DNA of 64,000 nt from contig DHDR01000029.1 in NCBI GenBank assembly GCA_002399445.1, forward strand, positions 83,375 through 147,374. The letters are read 5' to 3'. Positions 8,884-18,659 of the stretch are shown here, piece after piece. The notes under the pieces were generated by a model. It was not told where the DNA came from, did no database searches, and saw only the letters and a list, made by a program, of their open reading frames with translations. Position numbers and translations under genes: made by a program. Source of the DNA: Ruminococcaceae bacterium UBA4871. Its GTDB lineage: Bacteria; Bacillota; Clostridia; Oscillospirales; Acutalibacteraceae. Position 1 is the first letter of the stretch. The number at the start of each line of letters is the position of its first letter.

Positions 8884-10201
8884 AGGTAATCTCCTTGTAA
8901 TTCAGCATAACAATGGAAACAAACTGACCTTCTTGATTGAAAGTATGAAAAAATTTCCCGCCATATTTTTCTGCTAACAATTGTATTTTTCTGCCTTGTA
9001 ATGAGTTTTGATTTACAGATTTTAAAAGATGGCTTCCAAGAAAAGGGCTTAGGGTTGTTAGATTTGTAATACGAAATATCAGGAAATCATTTCGCGGTCG
9101 AATTTTCACACTAACCATTTTTCCTTTTTTAGCTGGTATGTCACGGCAAGCCTCAATTGCCATGTCGAGTAAACCGACAAGAATAGAACATAAATCAGTC
9201 GAACAGACACAAGAATTTCTAGGAAAATCGACTTGGCATTGTATCGTAATATGTTCGGACCATGCTTCTTTGATTTTCTCATTTAAAACTGCATCGACTA
9301 TTTCTACTCCTGTACATACTTGTTGAGCTGTGTTAGAAAAACTTTTTACAGTTGTTTGAATGTATTCCCGCGCTGTTTGAATTTGATTGCGTGAAATCAG
9401 ACTATCGATCTCAAGTAAGTTGTTTGTGAAACTTTGGAAATTTCTAGAGCTTTCCTGATAATTTCTATATAAATCTAAATATTTTCCTTGAATTTGTTCT
9501 GCTTCCTCTCGTAATTTAAAATTGACAAGTTGCTCAGCATTATATGTTTTGTTCATATCCAGATACCTTAAAAAGATAAATGCAGCAATGAATAGGACGA
9601 CTCCACAAGAGCCTATGACTTCTTGAATATCAGTATCTATATGTAAACAGGTAAGCTGCATAAATGCAACAAATAATAAAGCACCTAAAGCAGCTAAAAT
9701 AATAAACTGTTTTTGATAAATAGAACTTTTATAATTTCCTTTTTTGCTCATATAATACAAGAAAATTCTATATAAACAACAATCAATGACTTTATCTGTT
9801 ATCAGATAAATGCACCTGATAAATCCCTGTTTAAATATTAATTGATTTGCGGTAAGTCCATTGCCTAAACTGACAACCGTCACAAGAAAAGTTTCGATGA
9901 TGGAAATGAGTACAAGATAGAAAGCAGCACTTAGAAAAGCTACACGAAACTTGGTCGTACTGAGTAACATCCCACCTAACGTGAGCAGCAAAAGCGCACT
10001 AACAACTGTCGCCCATGAAAAAAGATGAATGTAATTTAGCAGTGTAATCACTGCGGCATATATACATGCAAATGATATTCCAGCCAATGATTGTTTATTT
10101 CCATAAAATTTCTTAGTTCCAAATGTCTCAATGATATTAATGCCAAGATATCCTTCTACGGTAGTTGCTAAAATTTCTATAATCCAATATGTAATAGCCA
10201 T
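8837..10201 (-). CDS. agrC: AgrC-like receptor, GHKL-type, apparently kinase-dead
   Basis: A 454-residue membrane receptor: about six hydrophobic helices in the first ~210 residues, a coiled linker, then a GHKL ATPase-like region. It fits AgrC by layout and by its place before agrB-agrD. Key kinase residues are missing. In the helix where AgrC proteins carry RHDxxNH there is FQSFTNN, with no His anywhere in the dimerisation region. The ATPase N-box reads VGLLDMAIEAC where GNxLDNAIEA is usual. The late glycine box is degenerate (SLQGRKIQLL). It should still bind pheromone, but autophosphorylation looks impossible. No response regulator lies nearby. GGTGGAG is 10 bases before the ATG. Confidence 0.82.
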   Translation of the reverse strand: MAITYWIIEILATTVEGYLGINIIETFGTKKFYGNKQSLAGISFACIYAAVITLLNYIHLFSWATVVSALLLLTLGGMLLSTTKFRVAFLSAAFYLVLISIIETFLVTVVSLGNGLTANQLIFKQGFIRCIYLITDKVIDCCLYRIFLYYMSKKGNYKSSIYQKQFIILAALGALLFVAFMQLTCLHIDTDIQEVIGSCGVVLFIAAFIFLRYLDMNKTYNAEQLVNFKLREEAEQIQGKYLDLYRNYQESSRNFQSFTNNLLEIDSLISRNQIQTAREYIQTTVKSFSNTAQQVCTGVEIVDAVLNEKIKEAWSEHITIQCQVDFPRNSCVCSTDLCSILVGLLDMAIEACRDIPAKKGKMVSVKIRPRNDFLIFRITNLTTLSPFLGSHLLKSVNQNSLQGRKIQLLAEKYGGKFFHTFNQEGQFVSIVMLNYKEITYASPDFRKMHKGIDT

Positions 10202-10543
10202 CAAACCGATACTCCACCAATTATTTGTTATGATTAGTTAAAATAATTTTAAATTCCAGTATTCCAAATTCTTACTAAAATTTCTATAAAAATAATATCA
10301 TATCATATCTAAAAATGAACAGGATGTCCTTAAACAGTTAAAATATGCATGCTAATTTGTAGTGGTGTAATGGCCTGTAAATTCGTAATACCATTATCTA
10401 ATTAAACCAATCCATAATCTTAAAGCGATTCATAAAAATACAGAAGGCAATCACACAAAATACGATAGATATTGAGCCATACCCGATTTGATGGAGAGCG
10501 TGGAGTAGTGTAAAATAAAAGCACTATGAAAGGGTGTTCCGTC
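10202..10543. other. agr upstream region, no gene
   Basis: An AT-rich stretch that must hold the agr promoter. On the minus strand two overlapping TATGAT hexamers (around 10298-10309) could be -10 elements; no good -35 is seen. Two AACAG-type words (10318 and 10333) lie just upstream. From about 10490 the sequence belongs to the flank of the insertion-sequence scar. Confidence 0.4.
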
Positions 10544-11140
10544 ATGGGAAAAAGCAATGAAAAGCAGTACGGCGAGGAGTTCTGACAAGAAACTGTCAAA
10601 TTAGTATTGGAAAACAAAGTCCGCCAGTTCCACAAGGAAAAGGCGGATTTGGAAGATGCGATAGATATCTTAAAAAAAGCGGCGGCCTTCTTCGCACAAC
10701 ACCAGAAATCAATACCGTAAGCTGCTATCGGTTCCTAGAAAAGCAGAACCGATACGCAAAAGTAAAGTGGGCCAAACAATTAGGCGTTTCCACAGCAGGC
10801 TATTATGCATGGCTGGAAATAAAGCTACTCACGACTGGGAACTCCGGGGGACAATGTCAGGAGTGAAAGCTTTTTCTCAATTCTCAAAAGAGAAATTGCT
10901 CACCGGCATTTTTACCTTACAAAAGAAGCTGCCCGCCACGCCATATTTGAATATATCGAGGCCTTTTACCATCATTGCCGTGCTCAAAAGCGGCTGGGTT
11001 CTCTTGCTCCCATTCAGTCCTTACCGCAATGGACGCAGCAGAATCTCCAGTTTAGTTCTCAATATTTTGTCCGCTTTTCCGTTGACGATCCGAAATCTCC
11101 TATTCAAGTTTTTCTACACGAACTGGCGCACTTGTCTTGA
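10544..11140 (+). pseudogene. IS3-family transposase remnant
   Basis: The frame starts MGKSNEKQYGEEF, meets TGA, and continues QETVKLVLENK, then has a leucine-zipper stretch (EKADLEDAIDILKKAAAFFAQHQK) typical of OrfA. An OrfB start-like piece (WAKQLGVSTAGYYAWLE) follows, then, after a gap, the OrfB end (ESFFSILKREIAHRHFYLTKE ... FEYIEAFYHHCRAQKRLG). The catalytic DDE core is deleted. The scar ends 10 bases before the 3' end of the neighbouring GH32 gene, so it may have replaced that gene's native downstream region. Confidence 0.75.
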
Positions 11141-11149
11141 CAATCTATC

Positions 11150-12670
11150 TTATATATTAGTCGTTCGATATTTTTTGTTTCTTGGCATTTGCCAACCGTA
11201 TGCGTTAAGAATTGTGTCTCCACCAAAAGATTCAAAAAACAATTCGTTGCTTTTATTTTCAGCAAAGACGGCACAGTCCATGCAAAGCGTATCGCCTACG
11301 AACAGTTCAATACTGCTTGTGTCGCTGAATAAATTCAGACTTAAGTTTACGTCAGAATTTAGGGGAAGTGGCCTCGTCATAGTCCCTTTCATACAAAAGT
11401 CTGAATGAGACCTGTCAAAAGTCAAAACCTGATTCTTAAAATCCAGTTGTATCAAAGTGTCTTCAAAATCTGAGTGGCGTATATGTATCTGCAGAGAATC
11501 GGCATTTGTTTGATGAAGATCAATGTCAAGATTCAGCTCAAAGTGTACGTTATCGCCCACTATAAGACTTTGCTTTACCCCTTTAGCGCATTTTAACAAA
11601 CCAAAGTCTTGAGCAGAGTTCCGCAACAATTTTATTTCATCAACAGGCTTGAATTGCAGTGAATCATCTTGACCGAGAGTGATTTCACGGGGTATGCTCA
11701 TGCAGCCACACCAATTCTCCATTGGGGCCGCGCCAAAACTGGAAAACCATGGCATCCAATCCCATGCATTCTGCCATCCGATCATAATTCTGCGTCCATC
11801 AGGAGCCTGCATTGTTTGAGGACCGTAAAAGTCAAATCCTGCATCAATTTCGCCTTTTGTTTTCCAAGTAAAACGGCAGGTGTCATAATCCATATCGCCC
11901 ACAAGATAGACTGTCTTATAGACTCCCAGATTCATTGGTGAAAATTGAAGGACATATTTATCCTCAAGAGGAAAAAAGTCGGGGCATTCCCACATCGAGC
12001 CGAGTTTTCCTTCACCGCGAACGAGCACTCCTTTATATTCCCATTGAATCAGATCGGTTGACCTGAAAATCGCGCAGCAAGCGTCCCCATTGATTCTGCT
12101 TGCGACAACGCAATACCATAAATCTCCGTGCTTCCAAATTTTCGGGTCGCGGAAATTGGCTGCATCAAGCTCCTTAGGACAGTCAATCACTGGATTATTA
12201 TGATACTTACTAAAATGGACTCCATCATCACTCCAAGCAAGGCACTGTTTCTGAGTCTGAACACCATGCTCTACTAGGTTCGCCGTGTACATTACAATCA
12301 ATTTTTCCTCAGCAACTACAGAAGAACCGGAATAACAACCTCCGCGAAAACAAGTATCATAAGGCTCACTGGGTGCTAAAGCGATTGGATGATGTGTCCA
12401 GTGTACCAGATCCTCACTACTGGCGTGTCCCCAATGCATATTGGCCCATACCGCGGAGTAAGGATTATGCTGATAAAATAAATGGTACCTTCCTTTATAA
12501 TAAATAAAGCCGTTGGGATCATTCATCCAATAGGCCGGCGGCATCAAATGATATCCTTGACGAAAGCGGCCTTGTGCTACGATATCTTTTACCGCATTCA
12601 CAGATTGTGTAGCACGTCCAATCTGCCTCTCTAACCGTTGCTTGTCTGCTTCTGTCTGATAAAATTCCAT
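11150..12670 (-). CDS. GH32 fructosidase (sucrose-6-phosphate hydrolase / beta-fructosidase type)
   Basis: A 506-residue glycoside hydrolase family 32 enzyme. The three family signatures are present: WMNDPNG with the nucleophile Asp, FRDPK with the stabilising Asp, and MWECPD with the acid/base Glu. A C-terminal beta-sandwich follows. There is no signal peptide, so it acts in the cytosol on imported fructosides, yielding fructose. The start is the second ATG (12670), seven bases after AGGAGA. It is last in the operon binding protein - two permeases - GH172 - GH32; sucrose, kestose or inulin oligomers are all possible substrates. Confidence 0.92.
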   Translation of the reverse strand: MEFYQTEADKQRLERQIGRATQSVNAVKDIVAQGRFRQGYHLMPPAYWMNDPNGFIYYKGRYHLFYQHNPYSAVWANMHWGHASSEDLVHWTHHPIALAPSEPYDTCFRGGCYSGSSVVAEEKLIVMYTANLVEHGVQTQKQCLAWSDDGVHFSKYHNNPVIDCPKELDAANFRDPKIWKHGDLWYCVVASRINGDACCAIFRSTDLIQWEYKGVLVRGEGKLGSMWECPDFFPLEDKYVLQFSPMNLGVYKTVYLVGDMDYDTCRFTWKTKGEIDAGFDFYGPQTMQAPDGRRIMIGWQNAWDWMPWFSSFGAAPMENWCGCMSIPREITLGQDDSLQFKPVDEIKLLRNSAQDFGLLKCAKGVKQSLIVGDNVHFELNLDIDLHQTNADSLQIHIRHSDFEDTLIQLDFKNQVLTFDRSHSDFCMKGTMTRPLPLNSDVNLSLNLFSDTSSIELFVGDTLCMDCAVFAENKSNELFFESFGGDTILNAYGWQMPRNKKYRTTNI

Positions 12671-12730
12671 GGACATTCTCCTAATATCAAATCTGTTGGC
12701 CAGCCAATTCAGGGATCTTTTTAATATTGG

Positions 12731-14074
12731 TTACTTAAACTTTTTGCGCAATTCTTTTGCAAATTGCGTATTAAGCACCGAGTCGTGTCGAGCTTTCTCC
12801 TCTTTAATCCGAATCTGCTTTTGTCTGGCCGGATTATATTCTTTCCAACGAGTTTCATAATTTTTATACGCATGAATCATTTCTTCTGTCAACTCAGGTT
12901 TCGTTAAAGCACGTTCCGGCCATTGCGGCACAACTGGCAATCTCTTTTCAACCGGAAGAATTGTCAGTTTAGTTGATGTAGGCAACTGTTGGTACCAATA
13001 AGCTGTTGAACTCCAATCATCCGACAACTGGTTGGCATGCCCATGCTCAATGGTAACCTTTAGACTCTTTTCGAAGTGCACCGGGTCTGTGATATGGAAG
13101 CGATACGAAACCTGAAAACCATCCGTATCGCTTTCATGAACGATAGTACCGAAGAAAGGAAATGCGTTTTTCTGCATGCCCCATGCATGGTTAAAATAGT
13201 CTTCGGTTCCAGTTCCATTCAGGCTTGGATATTCTTCACCATCAATAAAAAACATGTCGTTACCTTCGCCCCACCAACTGCCCTGAAAGTGTCGCACTGT
13301 CAAATTGCATCCAACATAATGTCCAGTTCCTTTTGTGTCTAGAAGCACGTAATTTCCGTCTCCCTTTAAATTTGAAATAGTATTGACTTCAGGTGTGTTA
13401 ACCTGCAAATCAGGTCCCCATCCATCGCAAGGGTTCTGGCGATTCCAGCAAGCATGAAAATAAGCTGTATCTGAGCTTAGCGGTTCTTGATACATTTCAT
13501 AATCAATATTGAAATAAAGAATAAATGGAAGTTCATTTTGATTGATAATTTCAATTTTTGCCTTTTTATTGAAAGGCATTGGAAAATAACATGAAACAGA
13601 GCATGGTGCACCATATTTCCCGGCTTCTTCCGGCTTTAACGATACGTTAAAAGGCAGTGATGAAAAATTGCCTGGAAAGCTGTTACCTATGCAAAAGAAA
13701 TCACCGAATGGGGCAAGCACACTTGGCGTATCCTGATCATCCCAGGTAATACGAATTAAGGCTTTACGATAATAGAACGGGTCATAATCATCCCAAATCA
13801 CTCCGAGTGCTGGATGAATCTCCATGACAGGTGCTGCATTGGCATTGAGTACAGGATCAAGAATAGATGGTGATTTTACTCTGCGGCAGGACGAAGTCAT
13901 CCACATATGTGTTATGCATCCAGGTCCTTCTATCTCTCCAAGCGTGATGCTTTCTCCTGCAGGAATTTCCCAATAATCCTGATTCCTTCCACTATGATCC
14001 CAACTGGATAGGCGTCCGTTTCTTGCCTTTTTTACTGTTGTCAAGTCCTGAAATAATCCAGATAGTTTGTTCAT
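12731..14074 (-). CDS. DUF2961 / GH172 family glycosidase
   Basis: A 447-residue protein with the DUF2961 signature region: an early GPGCITHMWMT strand and, near residue 275, FFIDGEEYPSLNGTGTEDYF with clustered acidic residues. DUF2961 is now glycoside hydrolase family 172, whose first characterised bacterial member makes or hydrolyses difructose dianhydride I (alpha-fructofuranosidase); others cleave arabinan. Sitting between a GH32 enzyme and a sugar importer with a fructokinase nearby, a fructofuranose substrate such as a difructose anhydride is the best guess. No signal peptide, so cytosolic. The ribosome site (GGGAAG) is weak. Confidence 0.85.
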   Translation of the reverse strand: MNKLSGLFQDLTTVKKARNGRLSSWDHSGRNQDYWEIPAGESITLGEIEGPGCITHMWMTSSCRRVKSPSILDPVLNANAAPVMEIHPALGVIWDDYDPFYYRKALIRITWDDQDTPSVLAPFGDFFCIGNSFPGNFSSLPFNVSLKPEEAGKYGAPCSVSCYFPMPFNKKAKIEIINQNELPFILYFNIDYEMYQEPLSSDTAYFHACWNRQNPCDGWGPDLQVNTPEVNTISNLKGDGNYVLLDTKGTGHYVGCNLTVRHFQGSWWGEGNDMFFIDGEEYPSLNGTGTEDYFNHAWGMQKNAFPFFGTIVHESDTDGFQVSYRFHITDPVHFEKSLKVTIEHGHANQLSDDWSSTAYWYQQLPTSTKLTILPVEKRLPVVPQWPERALTKPELTEEMIHAYKNYETRWKEYNPARQKQIRIKEEKARHDSVLNTQFAKELRKKFK

Positions 14075-14125
14075 ATATATACTTCCCTTTAAAAAATTTT
14101 TACACTTTCAAAATTGTAAGTTCTC

Positions 14126-14980
14126 TTAACCCTTGACCGCACCTGCAGTCATTCCGCTAACAATATTTTTCTGGAAAATACCATAGAAAATCAGTTCTGG
14201 AATGATCATTAGCGTACTTGAAGCAATCATCCCTGAATAGTCGATATTGTATTTCCCTTTAAAGAATGATGCTCCAAGGGCAAGTGTATAATTTGATGTA
14301 TTGTGCAATATAACTGAAGCAAAAGGAAATTCATTCCAAATATACAGCACATTAAAAACAACAACTGTTGCAATAACAGGCTTTGCCATAGGTACAATCA
14401 CTCTGATAATCTGCTGACCAAGGTTACATCCGTCGATAATCGCTGCTTCATCAATCTCACTAGGCAGTTCCTTTAAATACCCTACAAAAAGGAGAGTATT
14501 GAAAGATACAGATGAGGCCACATAAGGCATAACCAAACCCATTTGTTCTTTTAAATGAACGATTGTGTTAATTCTGTAAACCGGAAACAATAGAATGAAA
14601 GGCGAAATGGCCAAACCAAGAAGTAGGAACTCATAAAGTGTTGATCGGGTTTTTTTGCAACGAAAAGTCATTTTTGCCAGGGCAAACGAACTTGCAAAGG
14701 TAAAGCACAATTCAATAGCAATACTGACGACTACAATAAAAATCGTATTTTTATATAAGTTGCCCAAATTAAGTAGTTGAATCGCACGCCTATAATTTTC
14801 CAGACTTATCGTCGTAGGAAATGAGAGAGGATTCGATAAAATCTGTGAATTTGTTTTGAAGGAAAGCATTATCATCCATAAAAACGGCAATATGGCTAAA
14901 AGGACAACGAATGTCAAAAAGACATATATGACTACCTGAGCACCTGTGCTAAAACCAGTTTTCCGATTTGATTTATTCAT
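14126..14980 (-). CDS. CUT1-family sugar ABC permease, MalG type
   Basis: A 284-residue inner-membrane permease with six predicted helices and the EAA loop that contacts the ATPase (EIDEAAIIDGCNLGQQIIRVIVPMAKP), ending in the usual MTAGAVKG. It pairs with the upstream permease, whose stop overlaps its ATG (ATGA). AAAGGAAG precedes the start. It imports the oligosaccharide delivered by the binding protein at 15892-17226. No ATPase gene is present, as is usual for CUT1 systems that share MsmK/MalK. Confidence 0.92.
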   Translation of the reverse strand: MNKSNRKTGFSTGAQVVIYVFLTFVVLLAILPFLWMIMLSFKTNSQILSNPLSFPTTISLENYRRAIQLLNLGNLYKNTIFIVVVSIAIELCFTFASSFALAKMTFRCKKTRSTLYEFLLLGLAISPFILLFPVYRINTIVHLKEQMGLVMPYVASSVSFNTLLFVGYLKELPSEIDEAAIIDGCNLGQQIIRVIVPMAKPVIATVVVFNVLYIWNEFPFASVILHNTSNYTLALGASFFKGKYNIDYSGMIASSTLMIIPELIFYGIFQKNIVSGMTAGAVKG

Positions 14981-15858
14981 GATGCTTCCTTTCTGCTATG
15001 TTCCTTTGATAGTCCGAAATATATAGCAATGACTACAAGAGAGATAAAGAAGGTAGCAGTAGCAAGCGACATACCATATCCATATTCCCCGTTAGTAAAT
15101 GTAGCCGAATAGCTATAAGTAATCAAAGTTTCCGAAATATGATTTGGACCGCCATTTGTAAGCTGTTGCACAATTTCAAAAATTTTAAAAGTTCCGGTTA
15201 TTACTAAAATAGCTACCGTTGATATGGTTGACCGCATCATTGGAATAGTAACATACCAGAGTTTCTGCCAAGCGGAGGCCCCGTCAATCTGAGCTGCTTC
15301 CTCGATTTCTACAGGAATCATTTTCAATCCTGCAAGATAAATTGTTGCCAGATAGCCCAGTTGCTGCCAAAAATAAACGATTGCAACGGAAACCGGTGTT
15401 AACGTTTGGCCTCCAATCCATTTGATCCCTTGTCCAAGGCCAAGAGATCGAATGATAGCATTTATTAACCCGATTTGCGGATCAAGGATGAAAACCCAGA
15501 GAATACCCACGATGATTGGTGCAATCACAGCTGGGGAGAATATCAGTGACTGGGCAAAACTTTTTCCCTTTAGGTTAAGGTTTAACAATAACGCAACCAC
15601 AAACGCTCCAATCATCAGCAAGACAAATGCAATTACGAAAATCACAGCTGTATTTTTCAAAGCAATCCAAAACGTATGATCCCGGAACAACCGTATATAA
15701 TTGTTGAAACCAACAAATTTGGCATTACCAATCCCAGTATATTTTGTAAAACTATATCCTATTGCCATAGCAATCGGTATAATCATATAAACTAAATAAA
15801 CAATTAAAGTAGGAATCAGCATAATCAAAATGTTTCTTTTTTTACTCAGCCAGTGCAT
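14977..15858 (-). CDS. CUT1-family sugar ABC permease, MalF/UgpA type
   Basis: A 293-residue permease with six helices and the EAA loop (EIEEAAQIDGASAWQKLWYVTIPMMR). It is the first permease of the fructan operon and overlaps the second by four bases. AGGGGTG lies upstream of the ATG. With its partner it forms the membrane channel for the imported fructoside. Confidence 0.92.
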   Translation of the reverse strand: MHWLSKKRNILIMLIPTLIVYLVYMIIPIAMAIGYSFTKYTGIGNAKFVGFNNYIRLFRDHTFWIALKNTAVIFVIAFVLLMIGAFVVALLLNLNLKGKSFAQSLIFSPAVIAPIIVGILWVFILDPQIGLINAIIRSLGLGQGIKWIGGQTLTPVSVAIVYFWQQLGYLATIYLAGLKMIPVEIEEAAQIDGASAWQKLWYVTIPMMRSTISTVAILVITGTFKIFEIVQQLTNGGPNHISETLITYSYSATFTNGEYGYGMSLATATFFISLVVIAIYFGLSKEHSRKEAS

Positions 15859-15891
15859 AGTGGAATCACCCCTCTTTGCAGAAAATTACTT

Positions 15892-17226
15892 TTACTGTTG
15901 CTGTTGAACTGAATCAATTTTTTCCAGAGCCTCTTTGGGTGAATAAGTACCAAGCATCGTACCATAAATAGAATCATATAGTTGGGCCTGAACTGCTTCC
16001 GTTAGTACGAGATCCGGTTGCGCCTTTGGACTGCTCCATCCAGATGCCTGCAACGCAGTCACAACTGCTTTAAAAGCGGGCTTACTTTCAAGATTAGCAT
16101 CCACTTTATAATTGGTCGCAGGGATAATAGAACCTTCATAAGAGATCTTAGCTGCCTGCTTGCTGTAATAAAATGCTAAAAATTTATAAACAGCATCTTT
16201 TTTCAATTGGTTATCACCTACAGCCTTGCTGACACAGAATGGAGCCGATGAAACGTTCATGGAAACTTTTTGATTATCACTAGAATCCTGGAAAGTGGGA
16301 CCCCACCAAAATCCTACATCTTTGCCAATAGATTTATCCAGTACGCCCGCATCCCATACTCCGGAATCAAACATGGCGGCTTTGCCGCTCGTGAAATCTG
16401 CCTTAGCCTGAAAATACGTGCTGGTTGCGCAGTTGCTGGGAAAAGCTCCGGCTTTGCCGAGACCATTGATTTTACTGAAATACTTTAAGAAGTCCGGATT
16501 GTCGAATTTTGCTTTTCCATTTAAAATGGAATCAATTTTGCTGAAGTATCCATACCGTTCCAGACCGGTCAGAAAGCCCCAAACACTGTATGCATCTTTT
16601 GCCCCCTGTGCAATCGGTATAATTCCTTTTGCACGCAGAGCCTTTACCATTTTTATCAGTTCATCATAGGTGGTCCCATTTTTAGGTGCGTCAATACCGG
16701 CTCGCTTAAAAACCGCTTTGTTATACCAAAAGCCGGTGACTAACGACTGATACGGAAGTCCGTACTGCTTGCCGTCTGAACTGCGTGATGCAGCTTTCAT
16801 GTTTTCAGACAAGGCATTATTTACAGCCGGATACGTTTTCAGAAAATCAGAAAGATCAAGCAGCACTCCGGAACTGTTTAGCTGCGGTGCAACGCTTGAA
16901 TCCATCCAGAAGATATCCGGCAATTCACCAGACTGGGCATCCAATTTCATCTTATTAACGTGCGCATCCTTATCATTGCCCTGTATCTGCACGGTAATAT
17001 TAGGATTAGCCTGCTCAAATGCTTTAATTATTTTTCCCGTAACAGGTTCCTGCTGATCAACATTGGCAACATGCATGCCGAGTGTGATAACTGTTTTACT
17101 GCCTGACTTTTTTTCTGAAGTAGCACCAGACGAAGGACTTTGGTTACTAGTTGCGCAGCCCGTAGCTGAGGTCGCAATCGCTGCTACCATTCCAAGTGCA
17201 GCAATTTTTTTCAATACATTTTTCAA
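15892..17226 (-). CDS. sugar-binding lipoprotein of the fructan importer
   Basis: A 444-residue extracellular solute-binding protein (family 1). The N-terminal signal ends in a lipobox (ATSATGC), followed by a Ser-rich linker, so it is a lipoprotein on the outer face of the membrane. It starts at TTG (17226) after GGAGGAGAG. It is first in the operon, directly behind a promoter with an overlapping LacI-type operator. Specificity cannot be read, but the enzymes in the operon point to fructo-oligosaccharides or difructose anhydride. Confidence 0.92.
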   Translation of the reverse strand: MKNVLKKIAALGMVAAIATSATGCATSNQSPSSGATSEKKSGSKTVITLGMHVANVDQQEPVTGKIIKAFEQANPNITVQIQGNDKDAHVNKMKLDAQSGELPDIFWMDSSVAPQLNSSGVLLDLSDFLKTYPAVNNALSENMKAASRSSDGKQYGLPYQSLVTGFWYNKAVFKRAGIDAPKNGTTYDELIKMVKALRAKGIIPIAQGAKDAYSVWGFLTGLERYGYFSKIDSILNGKAKFDNPDFLKYFSKINGLGKAGAFPSNCATSTYFQAKADFTSGKAAMFDSGVWDAGVLDKSIGKDVGFWWGPTFQDSSDNQKVSMNVSSAPFCVSKAVGDNQLKKDAVYKFLAFYYSKQAAKISYEGSIIPATNYKVDANLESKPAFKAVVTALQASGWSSPKAQPDLVLTEAVQAQLYDSIYGTMLGTYSPKEALEKIDSVQQQQ

Positions 17227-17281
17227 AATGTTCTCTCCTCCTTATTTTTTTGCTTTCCCGAATTTTACAAACCATATATGT

Positions 17282-17327
17282 AACCGGTTCTACATATGAT
17301 TATAGCCACGCATATATTGAAAGTCAA
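17282..17327 (-). promoter_or_regulatory. promoter and LacI-type operator of the fructan operon
   Basis: On the minus strand TTGACT (17322-17327), 17 bases, TATAAT (17299-17304). Ten bases downstream is the palindrome AACCGGTT (17282-17289) inside TGTAGAACCGGTTACA, a typical LacI-family operator with a central CG. A bound repressor would cover the transcription start. Confidence 0.75.
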
Positions 17328-17460
17328 CCCAAAAAACAAATTTTCATATAAATGTCAAATAAAATATAAGTAATATATGCATATAGCATATATCATATGT
17401 AAATTTTTATAATTATACCTATAACATTTTCTAATATTTCAAAATATTTATGTAAAAAAT

Positions 17461-17496
17461 AACGCGTTTCACAATTTAGATGTTGTGAAACGCGTT
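17461..17496 (-). terminator. terminator of the lacI gene, containing operator words
   Basis: Perfect 14-base arms (17461-17474 and 17483-17496) around an 8-base loop, followed on the minus strand by ATTTTTT. Each arm contains AACGCGTT, and the outer edge continues as AACGCGTTCCATT, the same 13 bases found at the fructokinase operator (18699). Confidence 0.8.
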
Positions 17497-17519
17497 CCAT
17501 TTAAGACTGCGTGTAAGTA

Positions 17520-18497
17520 TTACAGAGTGGTATTTCCCTGTTTTAGTTTCACATCCAAAAGGATCTGATCTGACTCAAGTTTTCCACCTTTTATTAATGT
17601 TAAAACTGAGTCAGCAGCGGTTTTTCCCAAATCAGCCATTGGCTGAACGACTGTTGTAAGTGATGGCGAGCATCCTTCAGCAAATGAAGTACCATCATAG
17701 CCGACAACTTTGACATCCTGAGGAATCCGTTTACCCCGCTCAAGGAGAACCCTAATGAAAGCCATAGCTACCTGATCAGTTGCAAAAATTCCATCTATAT
17801 CCTGCATTTCATCTAACACTTTTTTTGCGACGTTTAAGTATCCTTGAAAATTGAACAGGTTCCAAGCAAGCTCTACCGTCCTCACTTGAACTCCATGTGA
17901 TTTCATGACTTCGCTGAAGACAATATGCCGCTGCTCAGAATAGGAATGAACTTTTCTGCACCCCATAATCTGTACGACATTATGACAGCCGGAATGCAGC
18001 AGTGCTTGGGCAGCAAGGCGCCCGCCTTTGCAATGATCAACGCAAATATTGGGAATTCCTTCAATAATGCGATCAAGAGCAACTATAGGCAGATTGAGGT
18101 TCCGATATTTTTCGATTTCCAGTGAGTGGGCCCCCATAATAATGCCGTCCACGATTCTTCTGCGCAGCATGTCGACAAATTCTTTTTCCCGGTCGCTCTT
18201 TTCAACCGTATTGCAAAGGACGACTTTATATCCATTCTCATACAGTTCCTTTTCAATATATTTCGTTACCGTGGCAAAAAAAGGATGTGCGATATCCGGC
18301 ATCATGACACCAACAAAATTTGTCCTGTTATGGAACAGATTCCTGGCGACTTCATTTGGCATGTAATCCAATTCTTTCATTGCAGCTAGAACTTTACGCC
18401 GTGTATCTTCCGAAACATACCCATTATTATTTAAGACCCTCGATACCGTGCTAATCGCAACCTTAGCTTTCCGCGCTACATCACGAATACTTGCCAT
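17520..18497 (-). CDS. LacI-family repressor of the fructan locus
   Basis: A 325-residue regulator with an N-terminal LacI helix-turn-helix (ASIRDVARKAKVAISTVSRVLNN) and a periplasmic-binding-like effector domain. GGAGG precedes the ATG. It lies between the importer operon and the divergent fructokinase, and CG-centred palindromes sit at both promoters (AACCGGTT, AACGCGTT), so it very likely represses both until a fructoside or its phosphate binds. Similar to CcpA in size, but the context argues for a local regulator. Confidence 0.9.
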   Translation of the reverse strand: MASIRDVARKAKVAISTVSRVLNNNGYVSEDTRRKVLAAMKELDYMPNEVARNLFHNRTNFVGVMMPDIAHPFFATVTKYIEKELYENGYKVVLCNTVEKSDREKEFVDMLRRRIVDGIIMGAHSLEIEKYRNLNLPIVALDRIIEGIPNICVDHCKGGRLAAQALLHSGCHNVVQIMGCRKVHSYSEQRHIVFSEVMKSHGVQVRTVELAWNLFNFQGYLNVAKKVLDEMQDIDGIFATDQVAMAFIRVLLERGKRIPQDVKVVGYDGTSFAEGCSPSLTTVVQPMADLGKTAADSVLTLIKGGKLESDQILLDVKLKQGNTTL

Positions 18498-18659
18498 ATT
18501 AATTATTCCTCCAAAACTTTACTTATTGTAACTATATCATGTGTATGGAATGATCGCAACTGCGCACATGAAACAGTTACATAATTTTGTGGAACATATA
18601 CATAATCAATTAAAAGTTAAATTATAATTGGCAATAAGACTATATCATCATTTTAATTA

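Noticed and set aside
10318..10341. AgrA-type (LytTR) direct repeat upstream of agrC
   Set aside because: The two AACAG words are 15 bases apart; known LytTR sites repeat at about 21 bases, and no regulator gene is nearby. Only weak.
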